A DNA stretch of 64,000 nucleotides from Metridium senile (lineage: Eukaryota; Cnidaria; Anthozoa; Actiniaria; Metridiidae): the NCBI GenBank assembly GCA_949775045.1, contig OX459098.1, positions 21,620,375-21,684,374 of the forward strand. Reading direction: 5' to 3'. A program made the translations under genes and the position numbers. Positions 23,701 through 35,669 of this stretch are shown one piece after another (the first letter of the stretch is position 1; every line of letters starts with the position of its first letter). Under the pieces are notes generated by a model. That model had not been told where the DNA came from and did no database searches. It worked only from the letters and a program-made list of their open reading frames with translations.

Positions 23701-26700
23701 AAAGTAAACCCTAATATAAATTTAGTTTGAACATAACAAAATGATTAAAACCTAAAAATCTAAAGTAAACCCTAATATAAATTTAGTTTGAACATAACAA
23801 AATGTTTAAAACCCTAAAATCTTCACCACAATCGTTGACTTTTGCATACATAAATGCATCAACCTTTGAATATCTTGCTTTGCTTGCTATATCTCACCAA
23901 CTTTACTGTTGGTCTTCTTGCTCTTTTTCCCTCTGTAGATATGGATAATTCTTACTATAACCCTCCTACGGTACAGAAGAGAAACCCAGAAGGTACTCCC
24001 ATAAAAAGCTACCACTCAGTGCAGAGTTTTTATTGTCTATTAACTCTGCTCAGTGCTTCTTTTACTCTATTTTTTTTATCCTGTATTTTTATGATATTGT
24101 ATTTTTAAAATGAAATATATTTTCTTTTTTGTGTTGATAGATTATTTGTATAGATTATTTGTACACTAGCAGCTATTCTGCCATTCATTTGCAAAACAAC
24201 AAAACAACAGCAACAAATTTAATGTATTAAAGTGTAGTTATAGAATGATGTATTCTTATTCTCATTCTTACTGTGTTTCTCTGACTTTTATACTCTTGAA
24301 GAATATGAATATTTGTTTTAGAACCGTTTAAAAAAATATCATTGCATTGATTATAAATAATAATTAATATTATAAAATAATTGGGATAGTAATAATGTGT
24401 GCATTGATTTGTAAAAAAATGTTTTTCATTAGAGCATAAAACACACTAGCTCCATTTTCAAACATGAGGGCTCATTCAAGGGTCAGTTTTTTTGATGTTT
24501 TGATCTTTCACACTCTCTTATTGGTCAGTTTCGAGCAGGTCAAACCACTGGAATTCGTCTTGTGTTTGGACTGATCTGCTCTTGAATTCTCTCAAATGCA
24601 TCTCAGTTTTCATAAGCGTGTGAAACACATGACATATTTCATTTCTTAACTAATATTAATATTATCTATTGATTATCAGCATACCAGCGAAGCCAGAGAG
24701 GGGGGTATGGAGGTGCCCCAGGCTCTAACCTGTTTGATGACACCAGCGCAGAACAACAAGGACCAATGACCAATCAACAATATACTGGTGCTGAGTTTCT
24801 TCAAGCTCCTGTAACAAATATGGCATTCCAGTATGGCACTAACATGGCTTCACAGGGCAAAGATTATGTGGAGAAAAATGTAAGTTGTTTTTGTAAAATG
24901 TTATGCAATTTATTTGATTTGTTTTAAAACTCAAAGTTTGTAATGTCAATATTGTCAGTGGTACTAATAAATGAATATTGATAATTTCTGTATTTGACTT
25001 AATTATGGTTGTTTAATTGAATTGCGGTTACACTTGGACTCTGATTTGGATTTCCTGGGGTAAATCTTCCTCTAGAGATTGCATTTACTGTGTTACAAAC
25101 AGGTTCCCATTTAAATTTGTACTTTCCCATTTAAATCTGTACTTATGCAAATTTTGTTGATGTGTGCTAAACACACAGATCAACCAATCAGAGAAGCTCA
25201 CTTCAGAAATAATATACTCTGATTGGTTGATCTGTGTGTTTAGCACACATCAAAACAATTTGCATAAGTACAAATTTAAATGGGAACCTGTTTATACTAA
25301 TTACAATAGTGGCATCAGTTACATATACACCTATTTCAAAAATAAATCGTTGTCGCGGCCGAAGCTACAGTCCACACTCTGAAACCTGCATAGCACATGG
25401 GTAATATAAACATAATCTGGTGATTTATTACTCGTGTTTTAGAAGAAATATTTGTTTCATCATCTACCATTACTACAATTTGTTATAGTCATAAAACACA
25501 CCATGCATGCAGAGAAGAAATACCGACATCCTTTGCATGCTTCAGAGTATGGACTACAATGTATAGCATTGATTGCGACAACAATTTTTGAAATAGGTGT
25601 ACATCAGTTCACTGTTGTGTAACCTTGATATGTTTGCCGTGTTTTGAATATTTTACCATATGGTCTATCACTATATGAATATTTCTAAATATTTACTGTT
25701 CTTTTAAAACTCATTGTTTTTTACTCTGTGTTATAGCTGCCTGCAATGAATGCTTGCTGAAACTTATTTTTTATAAGTTCTTCTCAAACTCAACTCAACC
25801 TCTAACTTGTTTTTAAATTGTTGTTCATGCTCATGCTCATTTGTGGTGTTTGGTTTTTGTTTCAGCTTGATAGATTTGTATCTGTCTCCAAGCTAAAGTA
25901 CTATTTTGCAGTGGATACTAATTATGTAGTAAAGAAACTTGGTTTACTTCTTTTTCCTTTCACACACAAGGTAAATACTGGGTGAAAACTGGACTGTCAG
26001 CAGTTGTATTGTGAGTTGAGGGTTGTATGTGTGATGTAAATACTGGACATAGTGGTAGTGTGTGTGGTATGCATGTCAAGTAAATACTAAATGTAGCTGT
26101 AGTGAGTGTCAGATATTTAAACATTAGCTATTTACTGGAGAGATTTGTGAATGACTCCACTTATCTCTACATAAAACAAGTAAGACTGTTATGATATACA
26201 CCTATTTCAATTAACGTTGTCCATCTGGAATGGTCGATCTGAGACCGATAGGAATTGTGGGAGCTCTTTAAACTGCAAATACACTATTATAATCACGCTC
26301 AAATATTATTGTTTACTTCTGAAATACTGTTATCCATAATTCAGCACCATTCAAGTGTGATTAAAACAATGTATTTGGTATTTAATGTACTCCCACAATT
26401 CCTGTCGGTCTCAGATCAACCATTCCAGATGGACAACGTTAATTGAAATAGGTGTATACAAATACATTTAGCAAGCTTCGCAGTTTTTCATACAAATTAT
26501 ACTCTTAGTCCTGGTGATGGCTGAAAGCTTGGCATCAAATTGATACTGAATTATGATGGAGTTGAATATTTACGCATCATGAATTCTACTGCTGCTTACA
26601 AGAACACAATTCTAATATTTACTGGTTTTATGTCTTATTTGACATTGTTTCTTATTGTATTTACTTGTAGAACTGGGGTATTCATTACAATAAAGCTGAA

Positions 26701-29700
26701 CCTGTTGCACCAAGATATGAAATCAATGCACCTGATTTATATATCCCTGGTTAGTATAAACCCTTATAAAATTCATGAATAATTAATGAGAAATTGACAA
26801 AAGAATTCACATCCGTGACAAAGGTTGTATACAGATTCGTCAACTTGAATTTTCTCGGCCAGATTTAGTTTTATCTTGATAATTTAAGTAAAATATGAAA
26901 GGACTAATGTTGGACTTTCATAAATACTATACAATATGAGCGGCTGTTCTGTATGAGATATACAGTCACTTGTCTTCGACTCACCACTGTATACCCCATA
27001 CAGAACAGCTGCTCATATCGTATATAGTTCTTATTATATAACATATAGTGGTATACCGAGTGATATCAACTAGATAAAAAGCCTATCCTAGTCATGAAGA
27101 TATCATTGAGATATCATTGAAGATATAATTGATATCGCACATGTGTGATATCACTCTCAACCAATCAACTTTCAAAATTTTTTTTTTTTCTTCAATCTGT
27201 TATATAATAAACAGAACATTACATGTGCGCTTGGAGATATGAATTTTATCTTCTCGTGTTGAAAAGATATCCCACTCATTCGCTGCGCTCACTCGTGGGA
27301 TATCTTATCAACACTCGAAGATAAAATTCATATCTCCGCGCGCCCATGTAATATCCTCTATATACAGAATAACCTTGATTGATATATGTTCTATATAGTT
27401 ATATAACTCTTGGGCATTGTAAATTAAAGTAATTAATTTACACTTGTGTTGTGATTTTGTAGTGATGGCATTTGTAACCTATGTCCTTGTCGCTGGTCTT
27501 GTTCTTGGCACCCAAAACAGGTAAAGCCAGTATTATACACTGTAGCTTGCTCATTCAATGAACAAACCACTTATTCAGCCAGTCACTTACAGTGCGACTC
27601 GCCGTACCGTAGTCACCTACAAAAACTTTTGATGAATTTTTGACATTATTTTGACATTTTTTCATCTCAATCTGACCAATTACAGACATCAAAGTATCTA
27701 AAGTCTTCACCTCTGATCGATATTAACTCCGCCTCTTGATATAATCTCCGCCTCTCGATATAAACTTGTACCTGATTGGTCCGATTGAGATGAAAAAATG
27801 TCAAAATAATGTCAAAAATTTATCAAATGTTTTTGTAAGTGACTACGGTACGGCGAGTCGCACTGTAATTATTCCTTCATTTGTTTGTTTATTCATTCAT
27901 GCATTTATTTATTTGTTCACTCATTCAATCATCCATTCATTTATATTCATTCATCCACCTATTCATTTATTATTCAGTTATTCATTCATCTATGTATAAA
28001 TAAAGATTTGGAAATATATTTGACAATAATAATTTTCACTCATTATTATTCATGTTTATAAGTTTATCATTTTCACTTGATAATGGCGTTTGATAACGTC
28101 GAAACGTAGTGTAAAAACTTTGTTAATTTCAATGTCTTATCGCAGAACTTTATTGTCAAATGTATTCATTCATCCACCCATTTATTCATTCATTCATTCA
28201 TTCATTCATTCATTCATTCATTCATTCATTCATTCATTCATCCATTCATCCATTCATCCATTCATTCATTCATTCATTCATTCATTCATTCATCCATCCA
28301 TCCATCCATTCATTCCATCCATCCATCCATTCATTCATTCATTCATTCATCCATCCATCCATCCATTCATCCACCCATTTATTTATTCATTCATTCATCC
28401 ATTCATCCATTCATTCATTCATTCATCCACCCATTTATTCATTCATTCATTCATCCATCCATCCATCCATCCATTCATTCATTCATTCATTCATTCATTC
28501 ATTCATTCATTCATTCATTCATTCATCCATCCATCCATCCATTCATTCATCCATCCATCCATTCATTCATTCATTCATTCATTCATCCATCCATCCATCC
28601 ATCCATTCATTCATTCATTTCGTTATTCATTTATTCACTCCTTTGATCATTAACCCACATATACTTTTACATCCATTAGTCAGTCAATGAGTTTTTTTGG
28701 ATTACCATTATAGGTAAAAAAGAATAACAGCACATTTTCATTGTTGTTTTAGATTTACACCAGAACAGCTTGGTATTACTGCAAGTTCAACGTTAATCTG
28801 GCTGTTTGTTGAGATCATGGCTATTTTGTGTTCACTGTACATGTGTAATGTACAATCTGAAGTCAAGACTCTAGACCTGTTGGCTTTCTGTGGTTATAAA
28901 TACTTTGGGTAAGAATCAATTCAAAGTTTCATGGTAAAAAGAACGAAAAGGAACTATGAATGAATGGTTTGAAGGGCTTGAGCCCAGGTGTAAGTGATGT
29001 TGATGAGTTGTAATCATCCGGTGTGTGTATAGTCTTGAGAAAGACTGTTGATATGATGTTAGTGAGTGAATGGTTTGGGCCCAGGTGTAAGTAATGTTAA
29101 TGAGTTTTGATCATCTGGGTGTGTGTATAGTCTTGAGAAAGACTGTTGATGTTAGTGAGTGAATGGTTTGGGCCCAGGTGTAAGTAATGTTAATGAGTTT
29201 TGATCATCTGGGTGTGTGTATAGTCTTGAGAAAGACTGTTGATGTTAGTGAGTGAATGGTTTGGGCCCAGGTGTAAGTAATGTTAATGAGTTTTGATCAT
29301 CTGGGTGTGTGTATAGTCTTGAGAAAGACTGTTGATGTTAGTGAGTGAATGGTTTGGGCCCAAGTGTAAGTGATGTTAATGAGTTTTGATCATCTGGGTG
29401 TATGCTGTCTTGAGAATGTTGGTTTTGGTGACTGATGTTTGAATGGTTTGAACTCAGGTGTAAGTAATATTGATGAGTTGTATTGATTCGGGTGTGTGTA
29501 GTTGATCAACAATAGTAACTATGAGCTAAATATGAGGATACCTTGCTGTTATCAAAGTGGCTGACGGCCAGTCACTCGTAACTAACATCAACTTCTGAAG
29601 AAAGAACGTCCTTCTGAAATGTGTACAGAAAAACTCAAGTTTATAATTATTGACTCTGATTGGGATCCTCATATCCAGCTATTCAACATATGCTACAAAT

Positions 29701-30616
29701 GTTAAAAGGCTTCTTTCACAGATTAAATTATCTTATGTTTAGTAGTGATAATGTGTTATTTTCTGTCCAGGATGATTCTGAGCTGTGTTGCTGGTCTGCT
29801 ATTCAAATCTACTGGATATTATACAGTGTTGATTTACACCAGTATTACAGAGGCCTTTTTCTTGGTGAGTACCTCCTTTAAATACAAATGGAAACTAGCG
29901 AGTAAACTAGTATAGGCTGCGTCGGTGTTTGATATAAATGATAAGTAATATAATGAAATTTGTAACAACGTAAAAAATGTTGACTTAACTTTACTGACGT
30001 TTCGAGCTTTAGCCCTTTGTCGGAGATAAAAAAAGCTCCGACTCCGACTCAGACAAAGGGCTAAAGCTCGAAACGTCAGTAAAGTTAAGTCAACATTTTT
30101 TACGGTGTTACAAATTTCATTATATTACCTATCCTTTAAATACAAAAAACTTATATTTAATGTTGGCTCTTGCTGATACTCCACTATCTAATAATCTATC
30201 CCTATCAAATAATCATTGGTTCTTAAAGTGAAAATACTTGGACTGAAAAGATTCTGAGTTCTTATTGGGTAAAACAGATAGTTCCTCATGTTGAGCGTAT
30301 GAAATCCCGTGCAAAGAACTATGTGAATACTGACATCAAAAGTGGTTGTACTTTTCCGCGTCGTGATGAAAAGAACAATAAATGAGAAGTTTGAAGAAAA
30401 TACCCCATAGTGATATTCATTATTGTTTTTCTGTTTTAGATTCGTACTCTTCGTCTAATAATCATGCCAGAGACAGATTCAGACTCCGTGGCCAGAACAA
30501 GTAAACGACGAGTGTACATGCTGCTCTTTATTGCTGCTTTACAGCCTTTATTTATGTTCTTTTTAACTCGTCATTTACAGTCTGTTAGCTTACCCACAAC
30601 AGAACCAGCATTATAG
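20781..30616 (+). CDS. YIF1B: YIF1 (YIP1-interacting factor) ER-Golgi trafficking protein, 9 exons, 313 aa
   Basis: Exons: 20781-20799, 23939-23992, 24680-24879, 25866-25970, 26671-26749, 27463-27520, 28753-28908, 29771-29864, 30440-30616; phases agree and total 942 nt. Length matches the vertebrate YIF1B (about 314 aa). The cytosolic N-terminus is rich in N, P, Q and G ([26 protein letters not shown]). The conserved core follows: [21 protein letters not shown], the [20 protein letters not shown] block, and five membrane segments from residue 153 to the C-terminus. YIF1 proteins work with YIP1/YIPF proteins at the ER-Golgi intermediate compartment and in COPII vesicle traffic. The first exon supplies only MDPPMN; a second ATG follows at the start of exon 2 and could be used instead. 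Introns carry at least nine MITE or foldback insertions, yet all splice sites look intact. Confidence 0.95.
21637..22610. mobile_element. 974-base Tc1/mariner-type non-autonomous element
   Basis: Ends CAGTGGAACCCTGCTTA and TAAGGCAGGGATCCACTG are inverted repeats, and both are flanked by TA (21635-21636 and 22611-22612), the target duplication of Tc1/mariner elements. A second pair of internal words (GTGGCCGTATTA, ATGGCCGTTTTA) extends the similarity. No transposase is present. It sits in YIF1 intron 1 and carries a tRNA-like block near its right end. Confidence 0.75.
22362..22447 (-). ncRNA. tRNA-derived (SINE-like) pol III unit inside the mariner-type element
   Basis: On the minus strand TAGCACAATCGG (A-box-like) is followed 44 bases later by GAGTTCGAATCC (B-box-like). 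About 15 bases further comes TTTTTTTT, a pol III terminator. An anticodon arm and paired acceptor stem cannot be drawn, so this is a degenerate tRNA or tRNA-derived SINE head, not a working tRNA. Confidence 0.5.
23265..23452. mobile_element. Foldback family B copy 2
   Basis: Two arms of about 80 bases meet near 23395: AATGTTGACTTTACTGACGT on the left and AAGTCAACATTTTTTTACAG on the right, with outer words TAGGTAATA and TATTACCTA. In the left arm the minus strand reads CCAACGAAGGGCTATAGCTC then GAAACGTCAG. In YIF1 intron 1. Confidence 0.75.
23575..23822. repeat. 61-base tandem repeat, four copies
   Basis: The word GATTAAAACC recurs at 23621, 23682 and 23743, giving a 61-base period; each unit contains TAAACCCTAATATAAATTTA. 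It lies just upstream of YIF1 exon 2. Confidence 0.85.
25100..25292. mobile_element. Foldback MITE, family A copy 2
   Basis: ACAGGTTCCCATTTAAATTT and its reverse complement bound a 190-base palindrome with internal GATCAACCAATCAGAG arms. Same family as 5640-5975. In YIF1 intron 3. Confidence 0.8.
25328..25599. mobile_element. MITE family C copy 1 (CACCTATTTCAA ends)
   Basis: Terminal inverted repeats CACCTATTTCAAAAATAAAT and the reverse complement ending TTGAAATAGGTG, flanked by TA on both sides, with GTTGTCGC continuing the match. About 272 bases. In YIF1 intron 3. Confidence 0.75.
26199..26454. mobile_element. MITE family C copy 2
   Basis: Terminal inverted repeats start CACCTATTTCAATTAACGTT and extend about 70 bases through TCCATCTGGAATGG and GGAATTGTGGGAG; the element is flanked by TA. 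In YIF1 intron 4. Confidence 0.8.
26925..27028. mobile_element. Short foldback hairpin
   Basis: CTATACAATATGAGCGGCTG on the left and CAGCTGCTCATATCGTATAT on the right pair over about 40 bases per arm, including TTCTGTATG/CATACAGAA. In YIF1 intron 5. Confidence 0.7.
27216..27358. mobile_element. Foldback hairpin, GGGATATCTT type
   Basis: Arms of about 60 bases contain GGAGATATGAATTTTATCTT and its complement, meeting at CATTCGCTGCGCTCACTCGT. Part of the same sequence is at 11440-11535. In YIF1 intron 5. I recall similar hairpins in anthozoan genomes, which is weak support for the host call. Confidence 0.75.
27590..27865. mobile_element. 276-base MITE with long terminal inverted repeats
   Basis: Ends CAGTGCGACTCGCCGTACCG and the reverse complement, flanked by TA. 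The inverted repeat runs about 88 bases, through TTTGACATTATTTTGACA and TTTCATCTCAATC. In YIF1 intron 6. Confidence 0.85.
27880..28640. repeat. ATTC/ATCC tetranucleotide microsatellite
   Basis: ATTC repeats mixed with ATCC in higher-order blocks at 28165-28640, with a shorter run at 27880-27990. Between them, 28060-28115 holds a TTGATAATGGCGTTTGATAA plus CGTCGAAACG core. In YIF1 intron 6. The FIHS-type frames across it are artefacts. Confidence 0.9.
28955..29490. repeat. 93-base tandem repeat, about 5.5 copies
   Basis: TCTTGAGAAAGACTGTTGAT recurs at about 29033, 29131, 29224 and 29317. The central units are nearly identical; the outer ones are diverged, the usual picture of an actively homogenised minisatellite. 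In YIF1 intron 7. Confidence 0.9.
29886..30135. mobile_element. Foldback family B copy 3
   Basis: Two arms of about 100 bases (AATGAAATTTGTAACA and TGTTACAAATTTCATT; GTTGACTTAACTTTACTGAC and its complement) meet near 30030. Each arm carries AAAGGGCTAAAGCTCGAAAC on the strand reading into the right end. In YIF1 intron 8. Confidence 0.8.
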
Positions 30617-31623
30617 ATTATACACAAATTGGATTTACATTATGTTTGAAATATCAATTTTTCGTCGGGCAGTCAGTATTCGGCCTTTGAAGATTATTGT
30701 TTAAATATGGAGGTTGCATATTAAATTCTGTCTGAATTACAAACAGGGGTTATAGCCGGTCTGGACTAAGATATTAGAAAACAACTTCTCACAAGCAAAC
30801 AAGGATTTGAAGAAACGAAAATAAAGGGAAAAGGAATCAAAGGAAAGATTTAATGAAAGGAAAAGAAAGAAAACAAAATGAGAGAAGAAAGGAAAATACA
30901 ATGAATAAGCTGAATGTTTCAAAATTAATCGAGATGATACATGCATGTACAATATTTTGTGCCGTTAGTAAAAAAGAAATCATTTTGCATTTATTAGTGG
31001 TAAACTAGACGTAAAACTTTGCAGTCAGTACGTCTCTGTTTAAGATAACGAAGAATCGTGAAAATAGTAGAGTACAAACACTAAAAGTGTGCAATACTTT
31101 GTACTATTTACCACTAAATAGTGTTGATAAACAATAGAGAAAAAAGAATTTGCATAATTTAGCAGTATTTAGTTGTATTTATGTTGCACACTTTTAGTGT
31201 TTGTACTCTATCACTGAAGATAACTAAAACCTAACATATATTTGTTTCTATTTAATATTTTCTACTAATATATGACAAAATGCAGTAAATAGAATGTGTT
31301 AGCCGATTCTCCTATGTACTACATCAAATAGTGAAATAAATAATATAATTTCAAAAATGTATCTTTATGTGTTTTGTTCCTCCCCGAAAACGTCTCCAAT
31401 AACTATTTATAATTATCGGTTAGCAAAAGAAAAATCAGAGTTTTCCATAAAAAGCATCAACATTTTTATACGAAATTTGGAAGCAAGGAAGCGCGCGTCA
31501 AAATCCCATAATACTTCCAGCGATGTCCGTGACATGCGCATTGAGAGTCAGATATCGATTGTGACGTCATTAAATCACGCGTTTGCATGAGAGTGCAAAC
31601 TTTTTTGCATTGAATTGCTCTCC
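30617..31623. other. Intergenic interval with a small MITE and the LRR gene promoter
   Basis: No coding region. From 31066 to 31212 GAGTACAAACACTAAAAGTG and its reverse complement bound a roughly 145-base MITE. A perfect TGACGTCA at 31562-31569, 55 bases upstream of the next ATG, marks the likely promoter of the LRR-EGF gene, with ATTTGCATG-like GTTTGCATGAG just after it. Confidence 0.55.
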
Positions 31624-34228
31624 ATGAAGATCGTATTTTTGCTTGTAAAAATTAGTTTAATTGCTGTTACATCGATACCAATCGATGCGCAAACCTTTCT
31701 ACCTTCATTGTGCAAGTATAATGCCGTGAGACGAATTGTTAACTGTACAAACACTTCTCTCAAAGATGTACCAGCAGTCGATATACGAGCAAGAAAATTG
31801 TAAGAACATTTTATTATTTATTCCTTATGTATTTTGATTAACATTTTAGCTTTAGCATTTTATTCTTTGTAAAAAGGTAATAATGGTTTTGTTTGAATGA
31901 TTTCGTGGCAGAATTTTAGAAAAAAATAATATTTCTCGCATCGAAGAGAGTTTCCTCAGCAATTTACAAGAGCTAGAATACCTGTAAGTATTGTCGTATT
32001 GCAAGGAATTTAATAGTTTTTGGGAACGCAAAAGATAACATTTTTAAACTCACAACTATAGTCAACTATTTTTCAGGGATTTGACACATAATAGGATTGA
32101 ATTGTTAGATGAATTTACCTTGGCAAGTCTAAACTCGTTGAGAAAATTGTGAGTAAAGTTTACATCTGAATTCATCGCCGATAGCAGAATCTCTCAGCCT
32201 AGTTCGATCTAATATTTATGTACAATATATATTTTTTAAACCAGGAAAATTAGCGACAATCCGCTTAACTGTGACTGTCATCTTGAGTGGTTACGACAAG
32301 AATTGACTCGGTCGTTCAAGAAACATCGATTTACCGTGGTAGATGCTGATGGTATCAAATGTGTTTCACCGAAGAACTTTAATGGCAAAATGATAGCTAG
32401 AATAGATAGTACGTTTTACTGCGGTAAGTCCATTAATGCTATGGTGGTTTACGTACAAATACATTTAGTTTCAAGAAAACTTACAAAATTTCGATGATTT
32501 TGGACCGAACACTATGTAGATAATTGCGATGACATTGCGGAAGATGATGATTGTGTTGTTGAAATAATCATGATCATGGTAATGAAGATGGTGAAACCGG
32601 TGATGATGATGACGATGATGATGATAATCAATAATTTATAACAGTGTTCCATTTAAATTTGCTTTGTGTTAAAAAAATCTCTTACCTTGGCTGAATTACG
32701 ATCAACACTCATACGAGTTATAACACTGCAGATCAATTTTGCAGTGATTAATTTCATAGCTTTCATTGAAAAACTCACGAGGAAAGGAAAGAAATTAATA
32801 CCAAATCTTTCGTCAACAAAACATGTCATTGGCTAGATTGCAGGATATCCCACGCTCATGCCACTCTGATTGGTTGTTTTGCGCGATTATCCCGCAAGAG
32901 ACGTGTTTACATAAATGTCGCGCTCTGATTGGTTTAGGTGCGGGACTATCCCGCGTAAATTTGCAATGTTTCAAAAGTACAAATTTAAATGGAGAAGTAC
33001 AAATTTAAATGGAACACTGTTATTATGCTCATTAATAACGGTATGATGACGATATATTGAATACAACAAAAAATTGTTGCTACAGAACTTATTGAGAATT
33101 TAAAAAACAATTGACTTTAGACAATAACTACTGCAAAACATCAGCCAATAATCGAGGGGAGAGTACTTGTAATGAGCATGCAGTGTGTACTATACTTAAC
33201 CAACGATACATATGTCAGTGTATAGCTGGATATAGAGGGGATGGTTACTCGTGTTCAGGTGGGTTTAATTTAGTCTTTTATTTATTCATAATTTAATCAT
33301 TCACTTAAAGGGATCCTCCACTAAAAATGAACTTGAACTTCTATGGTGATAAAAATTATGCTGATTTCTAATATATATCAAAAATTTTCATCAGACGATT
33401 TTTCGCGCGGAAAAAAACCGTTTAAAATGTGAGAAAAAAATATTTTTGGGATCTCTGTGGCACCTGATGACGTCTGTTGCTCCCAACGATCCAAAAAGAA
33501 AGCTTTCTTTTCGCTGTAAAGTTAGAAAATGAAATAAAAACTTTTGTTCTTTGTTCAACTTTGCAAAGTCTCCAGACTTTCAGAAAGAAAATTTTCAAAC
33601 CGATTGAAAGACAAAAGTTTGGAGTAATTTTCATTTGTCATTTAATCATTTTATCCCCAAAAAGTAGGTAAAATAGCATCATACTTCGGAATACTTGAAA
33701 GGTATTTTTTTGAAGAACCTATATTCATTCTTTGGGGAATTCTTGCACAATAGGATTAGGCAGAACCATTCTCGCACGATATTTTATGCTCCTATATCTT
33801 TTTTTTTACTTTTAAGCGCTTAGGACAATTAGTGATCGTGAATTAGCGCTATATGAATAAAATTATTATTATTATTATTATTATTTTTTTTTTATGATTC
33901 TGTTTTCTAACATTTTTAACAGCACTTTTCTATTTTTTAACATCCAATTTTCTGCCCATCAGATATCAATGAATGCAATACAAAACACCACCGTTGTCAC
34001 AGCAACGCTACGTGCAAGAATACCGCTGGCTCATATTTTTGTCAATGTATGCCTGATTACCATGGTGATGGACGTTTATCTTGCCAACATTTTAAGAATG
34101 TGACTTCACACTATCAAATAACCGACACTGGATACTCAGAAGAGAGAAGAGTGATAGAAATCATTGGAATAGCTGGTTCTTTTGCACTGGTCGTCGTGTT
34201 TGTAGTTCTGGTTTTTGTCTATTTATAG
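31624..34228 (+). CDS. Small LRR-EGF-EGF single-pass membrane protein, 6 exons, 300 aa
   Basis: Exons: 31624-31799, 31912-31983, 32077-32148, 32245-32423, 33121-33258, 33963-34228; phases agree. A signal peptide (about residues 1-22, ending near SIPIDAQ) is followed by an LRR N-cap with two cysteines, about three leucine-rich repeats (NNISRIEESFLSNLQELEYL, THNRIELLDEFTLASLNSL), and an LRR C-cap (NPLNCDCHLEWL and two more cysteines). Then come an EGF domain (about 167-212) and a calcium-binding type EGF domain (about 213-254, starts DINEC, ends CQC). A final membrane helix (about 277-300) ends the protein with no cytoplasmic tail. Two LRRs are encoded by separate 72-nt exons of identical phase, the classic modular form. 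Likely a cell-surface adhesion or receptor-accessory protein; partner unknown. AATAAA lies at 34275. Confidence 0.88.
32640..33025. mobile_element. Foldback MITE, family A diverged copy
   Basis: ACAGTGTTCCATTTAAATTT and the reverse complement (AAATTTAAATGGAACACTGT) bound the element, with an internal pair around CACTCTGATTGGTTG and GCTCTGATTGG. In intron 4 of the LRR-EGF gene. Confidence 0.7.
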
Positions 34229-34274
34229 AATGCAATCACATAACTGTAAATGCTGTAAATACTAGAATATCTGA

Positions 34275-34280
34275 AATAAA
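34275..34280 (+). terminator. Polyadenylation signal of the LRR-EGF gene
   Basis: AATAAA 47 bases after the stop codon. Confidence 0.5.
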
Positions 34281-34675
34281 TATTTATTCTTCCTAGGAGT
34301 TTCTATTTATATATTCAGCATGACGTCACGAATACTTTGCCGCCATTTTGGATTTGAAAGAGATGACTAGGATTTGATAAAATGATAAAATATTTGCAGT
34401 CTAGAAAGCGAAAATATATATATTTTTAAAGGATTTGATAATTATTTTTATTTCAAAAATCAATCTTAATTAATTCGAAGGTGAATAATTTGTTTTTCTA
34501 ATTAATAGCAATTATTATTAAAACATTTTGAGGGATTTCGTGACACGTTTGGTGTATAGGGTTTCAATGTCATGTCATGTCATGTGTGCTATCGTGTCAT
34601 ATTCCAGTTTCAGTATAATCAATCTTTCGAGGGGAACACAGCAGGTAAACGTTGGATATCGTCACGTTTAGAGCG

Positions 34676-35060
34676 GCTAGATACTACAATACTTAAGGTA
34701 AGAAATCGTACTATAGTTTCACAACGTGTTTTATTCAATAATTGAATGTTTTTAATTGAAATGCAGTACTTGCTGTTGTGAATTGTAAGTGAGTAACTGT
34801 TGAATTTCAAATGCAAATTCATTTCTCGTTGGATTCATTGAATTCATTGAACTCTTTTATTAGTGACTGGTGATGTAGTTGAACTTCAGCGATACTACAA
34901 TACTTAAGGTAAGAAATCGTACTATAGTTTCGCAACGTTTTTTATACAATAATTGCATGTTTTTTATTGAAATGCAGTACTTGCTGTTGTGAATTTGGAT
35001 TCATTGAACTCTTTTACTAGTGACTGGTGATGCAGTTGAACTTCAGCACAATGATATTTC
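34676..35060. repeat. Tandem duplication of about 215 bases
   Basis: ATACTACAATACTTAAGGTA begins both copies (about 34680 and 34893). Both continue through TGAAATGCAGTACTTGCTGT and TGACTGGTGATG, with a small deletion in the second. Confidence 0.75.
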
Positions 35061-35669
35061 AAATTATTAGAGAATTCTATAACAGAGACAAATATATTTT
35101 TACGTATGAAAAACCTACGTTCATGTAGTTCACCCTCATCTTGTAAATATATGCAGATGATGGGAAGAGTTTGACAGTGATTGTGTTTTAATATCTTATA
35201 TATGCTCGCCAATTATTGGAAAATTCTATATTATTTATCTGTGACAATTACAAGTCAGTTTTTCGGGATATTATTTATATGGGTTTAGAGTAGTATTAGT
35301 AGTGTATGTTTCGACTGTTGTGTGACATGAAAGCTTAAGACTATCTCGGAAAACCGAGCAAAATCAAACAAAAGCGGCAGATATGAAAAAAACACCGATT
35401 TTCTTCAAAAACTAGTTTCTTTCCGAGAAAATGAGGATTTTCGTTTTTCCGACCACGACTAGAAAATTTATACAAATTACCGCTTGAATATACGAACATA
35501 AACTTCGCTCCAGCATTTTATAAATATAGCTCCAATTTAATATCTAAGATTATATCTTTAAAAGCTCAGGTCTTTTACAATATTTCTGTATCAAAAATAT
35601 TTCAAAATGTATAATTAAGAGTTGATTTTGAGCTACTCCAAAACAGTAGTTTTTCATTAATACGGAATA

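Noticed and set aside
28090..28690. FIHS/PSIH repeat frames
   Set aside because: Translations of the ATTC/ATCC microsatellite in a YIF1 intron.
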